Source of the DNA: Haliscomenobacter hydrossis DSM 1100
Lineage (GTDB): Bacteria > Bacteroidota > Bacteroidia > Chitinophagales > Saprospiraceae
Assembly (NCBI RefSeq): GCF_000212735.1
Contig: NC_015510.1
Location: forward strand, 4,713,001 to 4,777,000
Length of the DNA: 64,000 bases
Reading direction: 5' to 3'
A model generated the notes under the pieces. It was not told the origin of the DNA. It saw nothing but the letters and a program-made list of their open reading frames with translations, and did not search any database. Made by a program: the position numbers and the translations under genes. How positions within the stretch are numbered: the first letter of the stretch is position 1; each line of letters begins with the position of its first letter. Shown piece by piece: positions 1-8,100 of the stretch.

Positions 1-2
1 AA

Positions 3-284
3 GGAAATACTGCGGCGGGTGAAAAGTATACCCAGGCCGGGCTGGCCGTGGTCAATACCTTATTGGATGAGCCTTATTTGAGCACCGCTGAAAACCACCA
101 GGGCTTGTTGTTGCATACCATTTATCACCAGCCCAACGGCTGGGATTATGTGCCCCAAGGCAGTAAAATTGCCTATGGCGAATCGTGTATGTGGGGCGAC
201 TACCACATTCGGGAAGTTTGCCTTTACCTGCAACGCATGATCAACAATGAGTCTTATTACACTTTTTTCAATTGTGTTAAATGA
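3..284 (+). CDS. Glycoside hydrolase family 88, C-terminal fragment (5' end outside window)
   Basis: Only about the last 93 residues are present; the reading frame is open from base 3. The tail has a GWDYVP segment followed by GESCMWGDYHIRE, which resembles the C-terminus of unsaturated glucuronyl hydrolases of family GH88. These enzymes hydrolyse the 4,5-unsaturated uronate released by polysaccharide lyases. The catalytic Asp residues would lie upstream of the window, so activity cannot be judged. The stop codon overlaps the next start (ATGA at 281-284), which indicates translational coupling with the isomerase-like gene. A complete second GH88 gene lies at 35026-36204. The family call is fairly confident; the exact substrate is unknown. 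Confidence 0.75.
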   Translation, partial: GNTAAGEKYTQAGLAVVNTLLDEPYLSTAENHQGLLLHTIYHQPNGWDYVPQGSKIAYGESCMWGDYHIREVCLYLQRMINNESYYTFFNCVK

Positions 285-1114
285 GCCACGAACCCATTAC
301 TGACTTGTCCAAACTTTGTATTCATACCATCACCACCAAGCCCTGGGCCATTGAAGAAGCGGCCAAAAATTTTGCGGCAGCAGGCGTAAAGGGCATCACC
401 GTGTGGCGCGATACACTGGCGGGTAGAGACATCAAAAAAACGGGCGACCTGCTCAGAGCACATGATTTGTCGATTGTGTCGCTGTGTCGGGGTGGTTTTT
501 TTCCCAGTATTGACAAAACCAAACGACAGGCCGCCATCGACGACAACCGCAAAGCCATCGAAGAGGCTCATCAGTTGGGGACACAATTGATTGTCCTCGT
601 CTGCGGGGCCGACCCTGCACAATCGCTGGAAGATTCCCGCCAACAGATTCAGGACGGGATTGAAGCGGTTCTGCCCGAAGCGTCGGCGGCGGGCGTACGG
701 CTGGCCATTGAGCCCCTGCATCCGATGTATGCCGACACCCGCTCGGCCATCAATACCCTCGCACAAGCCAATGACATGACCGAGGCGATCAACTCGCCCT
801 GGGTGGGTGTAGCCGTGGATGTGTACCATCTTTGGTGGGATCCGAATTTGGAGCAGGAGATCAAACGCTGCGGCAACAACGAGGCCTTGTTCGCCTTTCA
901 CATCTGTGATTGGAAATCCCCTACCGTGGACATGCTCAATGACCGCGGACTGATGGGCGAAGGCTGTATTCCCCTCAAAAAAATCAGGTCCTGGGTAGAA
1001 GCAACCGGATTTGACGGCTTCCGCGAAGTGGAGATTTTTTCCACGGAATACTGGCAACAAGATCAATCCCAATTTTTGCAAAAAATAATCACTGGATACA
1101 AAAATCATGCTTAG
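281..1114 (+). CDS. Sugar phosphate isomerase/epimerase, AP endonuclease 2-like TIM barrel
   Basis: This 277-residue cytoplasmic protein has no signal peptide and shows the xylose isomerase-like TIM-barrel pattern. Putative metal ligands are E144 (LAIEPLHP), D180 and H183 (VAVDVYHLWWD), H207 (FHICDW) and a Glu near 252 (REVEIF). Family members isomerise or epimerise sugars and keto-sugars, often next to Gfo/Idh/MocA dehydrogenases, as here. The start overlaps the GH88 stop by 4 bases, so this is the second gene of an operon. It probably processes the sugar released by the upstream hydrolase (inference). The substrate cannot be read from sequence. Its stop codon abuts a heptad palindromic repeat. 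Confidence 0.85.
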   Translation: MSHEPITDLSKLCIHTITTKPWAIEEAAKNFAAAGVKGITVWRDTLAGRDIKKTGDLLRAHDLSIVSLCRGGFFPSIDKTKRQAAIDDNRKAIEEAHQLGTQLIVLVCGADPAQSLEDSRQQIQDGIEAVLPEASAAGVRLAIEPLHPMYADTRSAINTLAQANDMTEAINSPWVGVAVDVYHLWWDPNLEQEIKRCGNNEALFAFHICDWKSPTVDMLNDRGLMGEGCIPLKKIRSWVEATGFDGFREVEIFSTEYWQQDQSQFLQKIITGYKNHA

Positions 1115-1195
1115 CGGTCAGCTATGAGCTGTCAGCAATCAGCCCCACGCAAAGTGTGCTGAAAGCTGAAAGCTCATAGCTGACTGCTGACCGCT
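1113..1195. repeat. Palindromic repeat with AGCNNTC heptad arms (copy 1)
   Basis: The left arm is four consecutive heptads, AGCGGTC, AGCTATG, AGCTGTC and AGCAATC. The right arm is the same type of array in inverted orientation, ending GACTGCTGACCGCT. The array begins within the stop codon of the isomerase-like gene. Related copies lie at 2348-2461, 2814-2879 and 62614-62689. Confidence 0.85.
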
Positions 1196-1209
1196 CAAAG
1201 CTTAACAAC

Positions 1210-2355
1210 ATGAAGCAACACACCGTCGGTATCATCATGAATGGCGTTACCGGGCGCATGGGCACCAACCAACATTTGCTGCGCTCCATTGCCGAAATCA
1301 TCAAACAAGGAGGCGTTAAAGTGGGCGCTGGGGAAACCATCATGCCCGACCCGATTCTGATTGGCAGGGATGTAAACAAATTAAAAAGGCTTTGTGACCT
1401 AACGGGCATTACCAAGATGAGTACCGATTTAGACGAAGCCTTGGCAAACCCCTACTTCAGCATCTATTTTGATGCCCAAACGACGGGCCGACGGGCCGAT
1501 GCCGTCAAAGCAGCCATCAAAGCAGGGAAACACATTTATTGCGAAAAACCGATTGCCGTCAGCACGGAATCGGCGATGGAGTTGTACGATTTGGCCACCC
1601 AGGCTGGGCTCAAAAACGGGGTGGTGCAGGATAAATTATGGCTTCCGGGCATTGTGAAAATAAAACGCCTGATTGAGCAAGGTTTTTTTGGCAAAATCCT
1701 CTCGGTTCGTGGCGAGTTTGGGTACTGGGTATTTGAGGGCGATAACATCGCCGCACAACGCCCTTCCTGGAACTACCGCAAAGAAGATGATGGAGGCATT
1801 ATTGTGGACATGTTGTGCCATTGGCGGTATGTTTTAGACGAGGTATTCGGCGAAGTAAAATCCGTTTCTTGCCTGGGTGCTACCCATATTCCTACCCGGG
1901 TAGATGAAAATGGAAACCAATACGAGTGTACGGCGGATGACTCCGCTTATGCCACTTTTGAACTGAAAAACGGGGTCATTGCACATTTCAATTCCTCCTG
2001 GACGGTGCGGGTAAGGCGTGATGATTTGCTCACCCTGCAAGTGGACGGCACCAAAGGCTCGGCTGTGGCTGGCCTGCGGGAATGTTACATCCAGCATTAT
2101 GGCAATACACCCAAACCAGTTTGGAACCCCGATATCGCCCAGCCCATTGATTTTTTTGGCGGCTGGTCAAAAGTACCGGAGCAGGAAGTACACGACAATG
2201 CCTTTAAAGTGCAATGGGAGTTGTTTTTGAAACATGTGGTGAAAGATGAGCCTTTCCCCTGGAATTTGAAGGCGGGTGCGAAAGGTGTGCAGTTGGCGGA
2301 GAAGGGACTGGAGAGTTGGGCAAAAAGAGCTTGGGTCGATGTGCCGGAGCTATGA
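1210..2355 (+). CDS. Gfo/Idh/MocA family oxidoreductase
   Basis: The 381-residue protein has an N-terminal Rossmann segment with a glycine-rich loop (GIIMNGVTGRMG, about 7-18). The family's EKP motif is at 112-114 and supplies the catalytic Lys. A C-terminal beta-sheet substrate domain follows, including the DMLCHWRYVLDEVFG helix. These enzymes are NAD(P)-dependent sugar or cyclitol dehydrogenases of the cytoplasm. It sits between an isomerase-like gene and an SDR, which fits oxidation or epimerisation of a sugar acid from the GH88 step (inference). The substrate is unknown. The last codons and the stop lie inside an AGCNNTC repeat array, so the C-terminus (..VPEL) may have been shaped by the repeat. 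Confidence 0.9.
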   Translation: MKQHTVGIIMNGVTGRMGTNQHLLRSIAEIIKQGGVKVGAGETIMPDPILIGRDVNKLKRLCDLTGITKMSTDLDEALANPYFSIYFDAQTTGRRADAVKAAIKAGKHIYCEKPIAVSTESAMELYDLATQAGLKNGVVQDKLWLPGIVKIKRLIEQGFFGKILSVRGEFGYWVFEGDNIAAQRPSWNYRKEDDGGIIVDMLCHWRYVLDEVFGEVKSVSCLGATHIPTRVDENGNQYECTADDSAYATFELKNGVIAHFNSSWTVRVRRDDLLTLQVDGTKGSAVAGLRECYIQHYGNTPKPVWNPDIAQPIDFFGGWSKVPEQEVHDNAFKVQWELFLKHVVKDEPFPWNLKAGAKGVQLAEKGLESWAKRAWVDVPEL

Positions 2356-2461
2356 GCAATCAGCTATGAGCTATGAGCAATCAGCTGTCAGCAATCAGCT
2401 GTCAGCAGAGTTGGGCTGATAGCTCAAAGCTGACAGCTGATAGCTCAAAGCTGATTGCTAT
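2348..2461. repeat. Palindromic repeat with AGCNNTC heptad arms (copy 2)
   Basis: Eight in-register heptads run from 2348: AGCTATG, AGCAATC, AGCTATG twice, AGCAATC, AGCTGTC, AGCAATC, AGCTGTC. The inverted array GCTGATAGCTCAAAGCTGAC... follows at about 2424-2459. The first heptad contains the stop codon of the upstream oxidoreductase gene. It forms the 3' border of the four-helix-bundle gene. Confidence 0.85.
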
Positions 2462-2792
2462 ACGCAAAAATCATTTTCCGCACTTGTACAATTTCTTCAT
2501 GAAGCTCTGTAAAAGTGGATTCAGAGATGTATTGTAGATCTCTTGAAAGAATTAATTGGTATTCCAATTCAGAAGAAGAACCAGTAGCAATGACAAAAAA
2601 CTGCTTTAATTGTGGGTTTGAGTTTCTGCCACATCCTTCAGCAATGTTGGTGGGTATGGATGAGGAGGAACGCCTCATTTGTGAAGTTAATCCAAAAAGT
2701 TCGTCTTTTGGGTATTGTTTGGTGATTTGGTAAATTCTTAAAGTAAGCGCATGACCTCTTTTCCAAACTTCAAGTTTTGTAAAGTCTCTCAT
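2445..2792 (-). CDS. Four-helix bundle protein, S23 ribosomal / intervening-sequence (IVP) family
   Basis: The 115-residue protein starts MRDFTKLEVWKRG and contains SSSIPTNIAEGCGR, which are hallmarks of the S23/IVP four-helix-bundle family (also called bAvd-like). The length is typical. Members occur in 23S rRNA intervening sequences and in many Bacteroidota genomes. Their function is unclear, with nucleic-acid binding suggested for relatives such as Avd. The gene is antisense to the surrounding operon, and its C-terminal codons overlap the heptad repeat at 2348-2461. Another copy of the repeat lies just upstream (2814-2879). Gene plus flanking repeats look like an inserted unit, which is inference. 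No reverse transcriptase or rRNA is nearby. Confidence 0.9.
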   Translation of the reverse strand: MRDFTKLEVWKRGHALTLRIYQITKQYPKDELFGLTSQMRRSSSSIPTNIAEGCGRNSNPQLKQFFVIATGSSSELEYQLILSRDLQYISESTFTELHEEIVQVRKMIFAYSNQL

Positions 2793-2813
2793 GTATTTTA
2801 CAGGTTTAAAACA

Positions 2814-2879
2814 TTCAGCAATCAGCTGTCAGCTATTAACTCAAATTTGCTGAAAGCTGATGGCTGAAAGCTGACAGCC
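2814..2879. repeat. Palindromic repeat with AGCNNTC heptad arms (copy 3)
   Basis: The left arm has AGCAATC, AGCTGTC, AGCTATT. The right arm, read in reverse complement, has GGCTGTC, AGCTTTC, AGCCATC, AGCTTTC, AGC. It lies just upstream of the four-helix-bundle gene on the opposite side from copy 2, and just before the SDR start. Confidence 0.8.
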
Positions 2880-2893
2880 AAAAATAATCAAAA

Positions 2894-3664
2894 ATGACAA
2901 AGGTTGCTTTAGTAACGGGAGGAAGCAGAGGCATTGGGCTAGGCATCGTAAAACAATTGGCACAACAAGGTTTTAACATCGCCATCAACGGGGTAAGGCC
3001 AGCAGAAGGTGTTGCTGATGTTTTGGCCAGCATCAAAGCCCTGGGCGTCGAAGTCATTTACTGCCAGGGCAACGTTGCCTTAAGTGCCGACAGGGCGAAG
3101 ATCCTGCAAGCGGTAAAAGACCACTTTGGGCAATTGAACATCCTGGTCAACAACGCCGGGATTGCCCCACGCGAAAGACGGGACGTGCTCAATACCAGCG
3201 AAGTCAGTTTTGACGAAGTGCTGGATACCAACCTCAAAAGTTGTTATTTCCTCACCCAGGCTGCCGCCAACTGGATGATTGAACAAAAAGAAAGCAACGC
3301 TGATTTTTCAGGATCTATCATCAACATCTCGTCAATTTCTGCTACGGTTGCTTCCGTCAATCGGGGCGAATATTGTGTGTCCAAGGCCGGGATCAGTATG
3401 GTGACGCAGCTTTTTGCCGCTCGTTTGGGCGAATACTTCATTCCGGTGTACGAAGTTCGTCCGGGTGTCATTGCCACGGACATGACGGCGGGCGTAAAAG
3501 AAAAATACGATAACCTGATTGCCCAAGGGCTTTGTGTACAACCGCGTTGGGGTACCCCGGAAGACGTTGGCAAAGCGGTCGGTGCACTGGCAATGGGCAG
3601 TTTTCCATACTCTACAGGTCAGGTCTTTATGGTCGATGGCGGGCTTACCATGCCGCGTTTATAA
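2894..3664 (+). CDS. Short-chain dehydrogenase/reductase (FabG-like)
   Basis: The 256-residue classical SDR has cofactor motif TGGSRGIG (8-15), NNAG (86-89), and catalytic S147, Y160 and K164 in NISS and YCVSKAG. The C-terminus has the usual GQVFMVDGG. It should catalyse NAD(P)-dependent oxidoreduction of a hydroxyl/keto group in the cytoplasm. Automatic pipelines would call it 3-ketoacyl-ACP reductase. The neighbouring isomerase, Gfo/Idh enzyme and carrier point instead to a sugar acid such as a keto-deoxy-uronate. That reading is from context only. Confidence 0.88.
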   Translation: MTKVALVTGGSRGIGLGIVKQLAQQGFNIAINGVRPAEGVADVLASIKALGVEVIYCQGNVALSADRAKILQAVKDHFGQLNILVNNAGIAPRERRDVLNTSEVSFDEVLDTNLKSCYFLTQAAANWMIEQKESNADFSGSIINISSISATVASVNRGEYCVSKAGISMVTQLFAARLGEYFIPVYEVRPGVIATDMTAGVKEKYDNLIAQGLCVQPRWGTPEDVGKAVGALAMGSFPYSTGQVFMVDGGLTMPRL

Positions 3665-3667
3665 TAG

Positions 3668-3788
3668 TTAGGTTGAGGAGGTTGAGAAAGTTGAGAAGGT
3701 TTAGGCTTCCGCAGCGGTTTTGACGATGTTTTCATCTAAGTCGCTGCGGAAGCCTAAACCTTCTCAACTTCCCTAAACCTTCTCAACA
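3668..3788. repeat. Intergenic palindrome with perfect 26-bp arms
   Basis: Perfect inverted arms lie at 3691-3716 and 3742-3767, separated by 25 nt. The inner arm is GGCTTCCGCAGCG. The outer left side is a tandem GTTGAGNAG array (GTTGAGGAG, GTTGAGAAA, GTTGAGAAG). The inner core resembles that of the palindrome at 28949-29025. It lies between the SDR and MFS genes, which run in the same direction. Confidence 0.85.
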
Positions 3789-3820
3789 ATACATTTTAAT
3801 ACATCTTCAACCACATCAAG

Positions 3821-5038
3821 ATGCAAGCAGACAAATTAAGTGCAGGACAGTACAAAGTCACCGCCACCGGTTTTTTAAGTTTGTTTTCCATTGTAGGCAT
3901 CATGTTCTATGGGCTTCCCTTTTTCTTTGATTTTTGGGTAAAAGAATTTGGTTGGTCCAGGGCCATGGTCACCTCTGGAAACCTGGCGGGGAAAGTGATT
4001 GTCGGCCCACTTTTTGGCTTTGCAGCCGGGTGGTTCATCGACCGTTTTGGCCCACGGCGACTGATGTTGTCCGGCATCCTGATGGTTGGACTAGCCGTGA
4101 TGGGTCTGGGGATCATGCAGTCCGTATGGCAATTTTATACGTTTTACTTTCTGATCGCCCTGGGCTACATGTGCGGTGGTCCACTGCCCAATCAGGTGCT
4201 GATTTCCAGGTGGTTTAGTACCGCCCGGGGGAAAGCGATGGGCATTGCTTATTTGGGTATTGGCGTTGGCGGGATGTTGGTGCCCCACATTGCGCGCTGG
4301 TTGAATCAGGAGGCGGGCTGGCGTACGGCCCTGACCGTGCTGGGTGGGATCATCATTGTGGTGGCCTTTCCGATGGCCTGGTTTGTCAAGGAGAGTCCCG
4401 ATGAACAGGCTGAAGAACATAAAACGCCGGAGCCCAAAGTATCTTTATCCAGTGTCGTGAGAAGCAAATCCTTCTATCTATTGGCCATTGGCAGCATGTG
4501 CTCGATTGGCGCAGTGGCGGGGGTCAGCCAGAACCTCAAACTGTTTTTGAGTCTCGATTTGCAATACAGCCAAGGACAGGCGGCCAGCATCATGTCACTG
4601 GTTTTGGGTTCCAGCATCATTGGGCGTTTATTAATGGGTTGGTTGGCGGATCGTTTTGCCAAAAAGCACGTCATGTTGCTCATTTACGCGATTGTCAGTT
4701 TGTCCATTTTGTTGCTGTACAGCAGCACAACGCCTACCGCCATTTATGTGTTTGCTGTGCTGTTTGGCATTGGGCTGGGTGGCGATTACATGATCATTCC
4801 CTTGATGGCCGCAGAGTTGTTTGGGGTAAAAGTAATGGGCCGGGTGATGGGACTTATTTTAACCGTTGATGGCCTGGCGGAGGCCTTTGGACCCATTATG
4901 GCGGGTGCCTTGCGCGACAGAACGGGCAGTTATGCGATGGGCTTTACGGCCTTGATTGTGTTGTCGGTGGTCGGTTGTATTGCGGTGGGGTTGTTGCCGG
5001 GTAAGCAAAAGGATTTACCCACAAAAACTGGGTATTGA
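3821..5038 (+). CDS. MFS transporter, oxalate/formate antiporter-like (monocarboxylate type)
   Basis: The 405-residue protein has about 12 hydrophobic segments with a central loop near residues 190-210 (KESPDEQAEEHKTPEPK). Conserved loop patterns include DRFGPRRL after TM2 and a related ADRFAKKH in the second half. The DFWVKEFGWSRAMVT segment near the N-terminus is typical of the OFA/monocarboxylate MFS group. It is the last gene of the catabolic run and probably imports the sugar acid or oligosaccharide product handled by the upstream enzymes (inference). The start ATG at 3821 follows a palindrome. No promoter is obvious. Confidence 0.85.
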   Translation: MQADKLSAGQYKVTATGFLSLFSIVGIMFYGLPFFFDFWVKEFGWSRAMVTSGNLAGKVIVGPLFGFAAGWFIDRFGPRRLMLSGILMVGLAVMGLGIMQSVWQFYTFYFLIALGYMCGGPLPNQVLISRWFSTARGKAMGIAYLGIGVGGMLVPHIARWLNQEAGWRTALTVLGGIIIVVAFPMAWFVKESPDEQAEEHKTPEPKVSLSSVVRSKSFYLLAIGSMCSIGAVAGVSQNLKLFLSLDLQYSQGQAASIMSLVLGSSIIGRLLMGWLADRFAKKHVMLLIYAIVSLSILLLYSSTTPTAIYVFAVLFGIGLGGDYMIIPLMAAELFGVKVMGRVMGLILTVDGLAEAFGPIMAGALRDRTGSYAMGFTALIVLSVVGCIAVGLLPGKQKDLPTKTGY

Positions 5039-5163
5039 GGAAACCTTTATGATAGGAGGCATAATCATTGAAACTATTTGAAGGTGAGGGGGGTTAAGTT
5101 AATGGTGTTTTAGTTTTATGCAGCAGACCAGGTGCTGATTAGCCGTCTGTTTATTCCTATTCC

Positions 5164-8100
5164 ATGCGACCAAATGAAGTAACAAAAAAAAACAGACCGC
5201 TTTTAACCAAAATTGGACGTGGAATCATTGTCTTTTTCTTCTCCATCGTATTGTTGCTTGCCTTATTACTCTTGCTCCTGCAAACCAAACCCGTCCAAAA
5301 TTTTGCCAGAAAAAAAATTGTCGCTTATCTCGAACAAAAGCTGGGTACTACCTTGGCCATCAAGCGACTGGATATCTCCTTTCCCAAAATGCTGGTACTG
5401 GAAGGGGTGTACGTTGAAGACCAAACCAAAGACACCCTGCTGGCTGGTCATCAATTGAAAGTCGACATCGACCTGTTTCAATTGCTCAACAATCGGGTAC
5501 AAATCAATGAAATCGTATTAAAGGGCATTACGCTGAAACTAAAGCGACCAGCTTCAGATCAGCCCTTCAATTACCAGTTTATCGTAGACGCTTTTGCGAC
5601 CGAGGAAGAAAATCCCAGTCCGGATACCTCCGCCCTCATTATGGCCGTGGATAAATTAATCCTCGACGATACCCGCCTGGTATTTTTGGATGTACTTACG
5701 GGCAATGATGTGGATGTTTACCTCGGGCATGCCCAACTGCGGATCGCCCGCATTGATGCGAACAAACTGGAATACGATGTCCCCCAAATTGATATTCGTG
5801 GTTTAAGGGGCAGGGTCAATCAAAACACGCCTTTGGAAATTACCGCTGTCAATACCAATCCCAACCCTGAGCTGGTCAACGAAAAACCGGAATACTTCAA
5901 ATTTACGAATCAACAAACGCGCCTACGGGATGTAGACTTCGCCTACAGCAGTGAAGCTGCGGCCATCAACACCAACTTTACCTTCAAAGACCTGCAAGTT
6001 TCCCCGAAAACCATCGACCTGGAAAAAAACCTGATTGCCCTCCACAAACTGCAACTAAGTGATTTTACAGGCCGAATTGACCTGAATACCCAAGCTGAAG
6101 CGGAGCTCATCAAACTGACCACCCAAACCGATCAGGAACTACAAACGGAGTACCTGCCCTGGAAATTCACCGCTGACCTTGTTCGCCTCCACAACAGCAA
6201 CCTCATTTACAACGACAACACCCAAGTCCGCCAGAAAAGTGGCATGGATTACGCGCATTTAAACCTCCAGAACCTGACCTTGCACGGCGACGATTTTTTG
6301 TACAACCGGGATACCATCGCCCTAAGGATCAGGAAAGGGCAAATGTGGGAAGGCAGTGGATTTAGACTGGAGCAATTGCAAGCAGATTTTCAGTATACCA
6401 GCCGTGAAGTACGTTTGGAAAAGTTATGGATCAAAACCCCCGGTTCCACGATCCAGCGGAGGGCCATCCTCAGTTATCCTTCGGTGGCCGCAATTCAAAA
6501 AAATCCAGCACTGATGGGGCTCAATTTGGACATCGAGAATAGCCGCATCCAGGTCAAAGACCTCCTCACTTTTGTCCCTTTCCTGGCCAACCAACCTGCG
6601 TTCAAAAACCCCGCTGCCGTCTTTGAACTCAATACCAACATGTTTGGTAGCCTGGCCCGACTCAACATCCGGGAATTGCAGTTCAGCGGTTTTGAAAATA
6701 CCCAGGCCGACCTCTCCGGAACCATCCACAATGCGACCGACCCCGATCATTTTTCAGTCGACCTCAACATTCGCCAATTCAGTACCAGCCGCAATGACGC
6801 CTTGCTTTTTGTGCCGCCCAACAGCATTCCCGACAGCATTACGCTGCCAGAATCCATGTCGCTCTCCGGAACGGTAAAAGGCAGCGCAGCAAACCTGAAC
6901 GCAGATCTTGACCTCCGCACGCCCTTGGGTAATGCCCAGGTGAATGGAACCATCAGCAATGCTGCCCGCTCCCAAAAGGCGGCCTACAATGCCACCATCG
7001 CCGTACAGGCCTTGCAGGTAGGAACCATCCTGCAACAGCCGGAAACGCTGGGGGCACTCAGTGCAAAATTTGCGGTACAAGGAAAAGGTTATGAGGTAAA
7101 AACCGCAGAAGTGCAGGCCAAAGGCGTTGTCACCAGCGCCGTTTACAACAAATATACTTACCGCGATTTTCAACTGGATGCGACTTTGATCAAGCAACAG
7201 TTTGATGTGCGCGGGGGCATGAAAGACCCAAACCTGCATTTCACGGTGCAGGCCACCGGCGAATTGGGCGGAGCGTATCCCGCTTTTGCCGGAACCTTGA
7301 ACATTGACAGCATAAAAACTGGCCCGCTGCACCTGAGCACCGACCCAATCGTTTACCGGGGCGTCATCAAAGCGGATGTTCCGGCGCTGAATCTGGACAG
7401 TTTGAATGGGCAGATTTATTTGCTCAATTCTTTGCTGATCAGCAACAACCAACGCGTAAACATCGATTCCATTGAGTTGGTAGCCAGCTACCAAGACGGG
7501 CAGCAATCGCTCGATTTAAGCACCCATTTTGCCCAGGCCAGGCTCAGCGGCCAGTACAAGCTGACCCAGTTGGGCGATATTTTTACGCAGGCCATCCAGC
7601 CTTATTTTGCCATCGTCCCCAGCTCCACCCTTCCCGATACCTCCCTGGTTTATGACTTTAGTCTTCAGGCCACGGTCAGCGATCATGTGGCCATCCAGGC
7701 TTTTTTGCCCGATTTGCAGCGGATGGATGACATCGTGCTTGACGCCCACTTTTCCAGCGCCAGCGGATGGTTTGCAAATTTAACTTCACCCAATATTGCC
7801 TATGGAGCCAATCGAATTTCCGGATTAAATCTCCGTGCACAAACCCAGGGCGATCACATCCGCTTCACTACCAGCATCGCGGAAATCGGCAATGGAGAAA
7901 CTTTTGTGGTGCAAGGCACCCAAATGCGGGCCAGCATCGCCAACAATCAGATCGATTTTGGACTACGCATCGGCGACGACGCCCGGCGAGATAAATACCG
8001 GCTCTCCGGGCTTTTTGCCCAGGAAACGGAAGGACACTATTCGTTGTCGCTTCGATCGGATAGTTTATTGCTGAATTACGAGCCTTGGGCCATCGACGGC

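Noticed and set aside
257-1108. Long minus-strand ORF (283 codons) opposite the TIM-barrel isomerase gene
   Set aside because: It is antisense to a gene with clear family motifs, has no recognisable domain of its own and no fitting start region.
2348-2403. CRISPR array from regular short repeats
   Set aside because: The units are 7 bp with no spacers and the arms are inverted. No cas genes are present.
2515-2733. Plus-strand ORF opposite the four-helix-bundle gene
   Set aside because: It is an antisense frame of a gene with strong family motifs and has no support of its own.
2348-2879. Diversity-generating retroelement suggested by an Avd-like four-helix protein
   Set aside because: No reverse transcriptase, template or variable repeat is in the window. 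The protein fits the general S23/IVP family.
6754-7506. 250-codon minus-strand ORF inside tamB
   Set aside because: It is an antisense shadow of a continuous TamB reading frame with no independent support.
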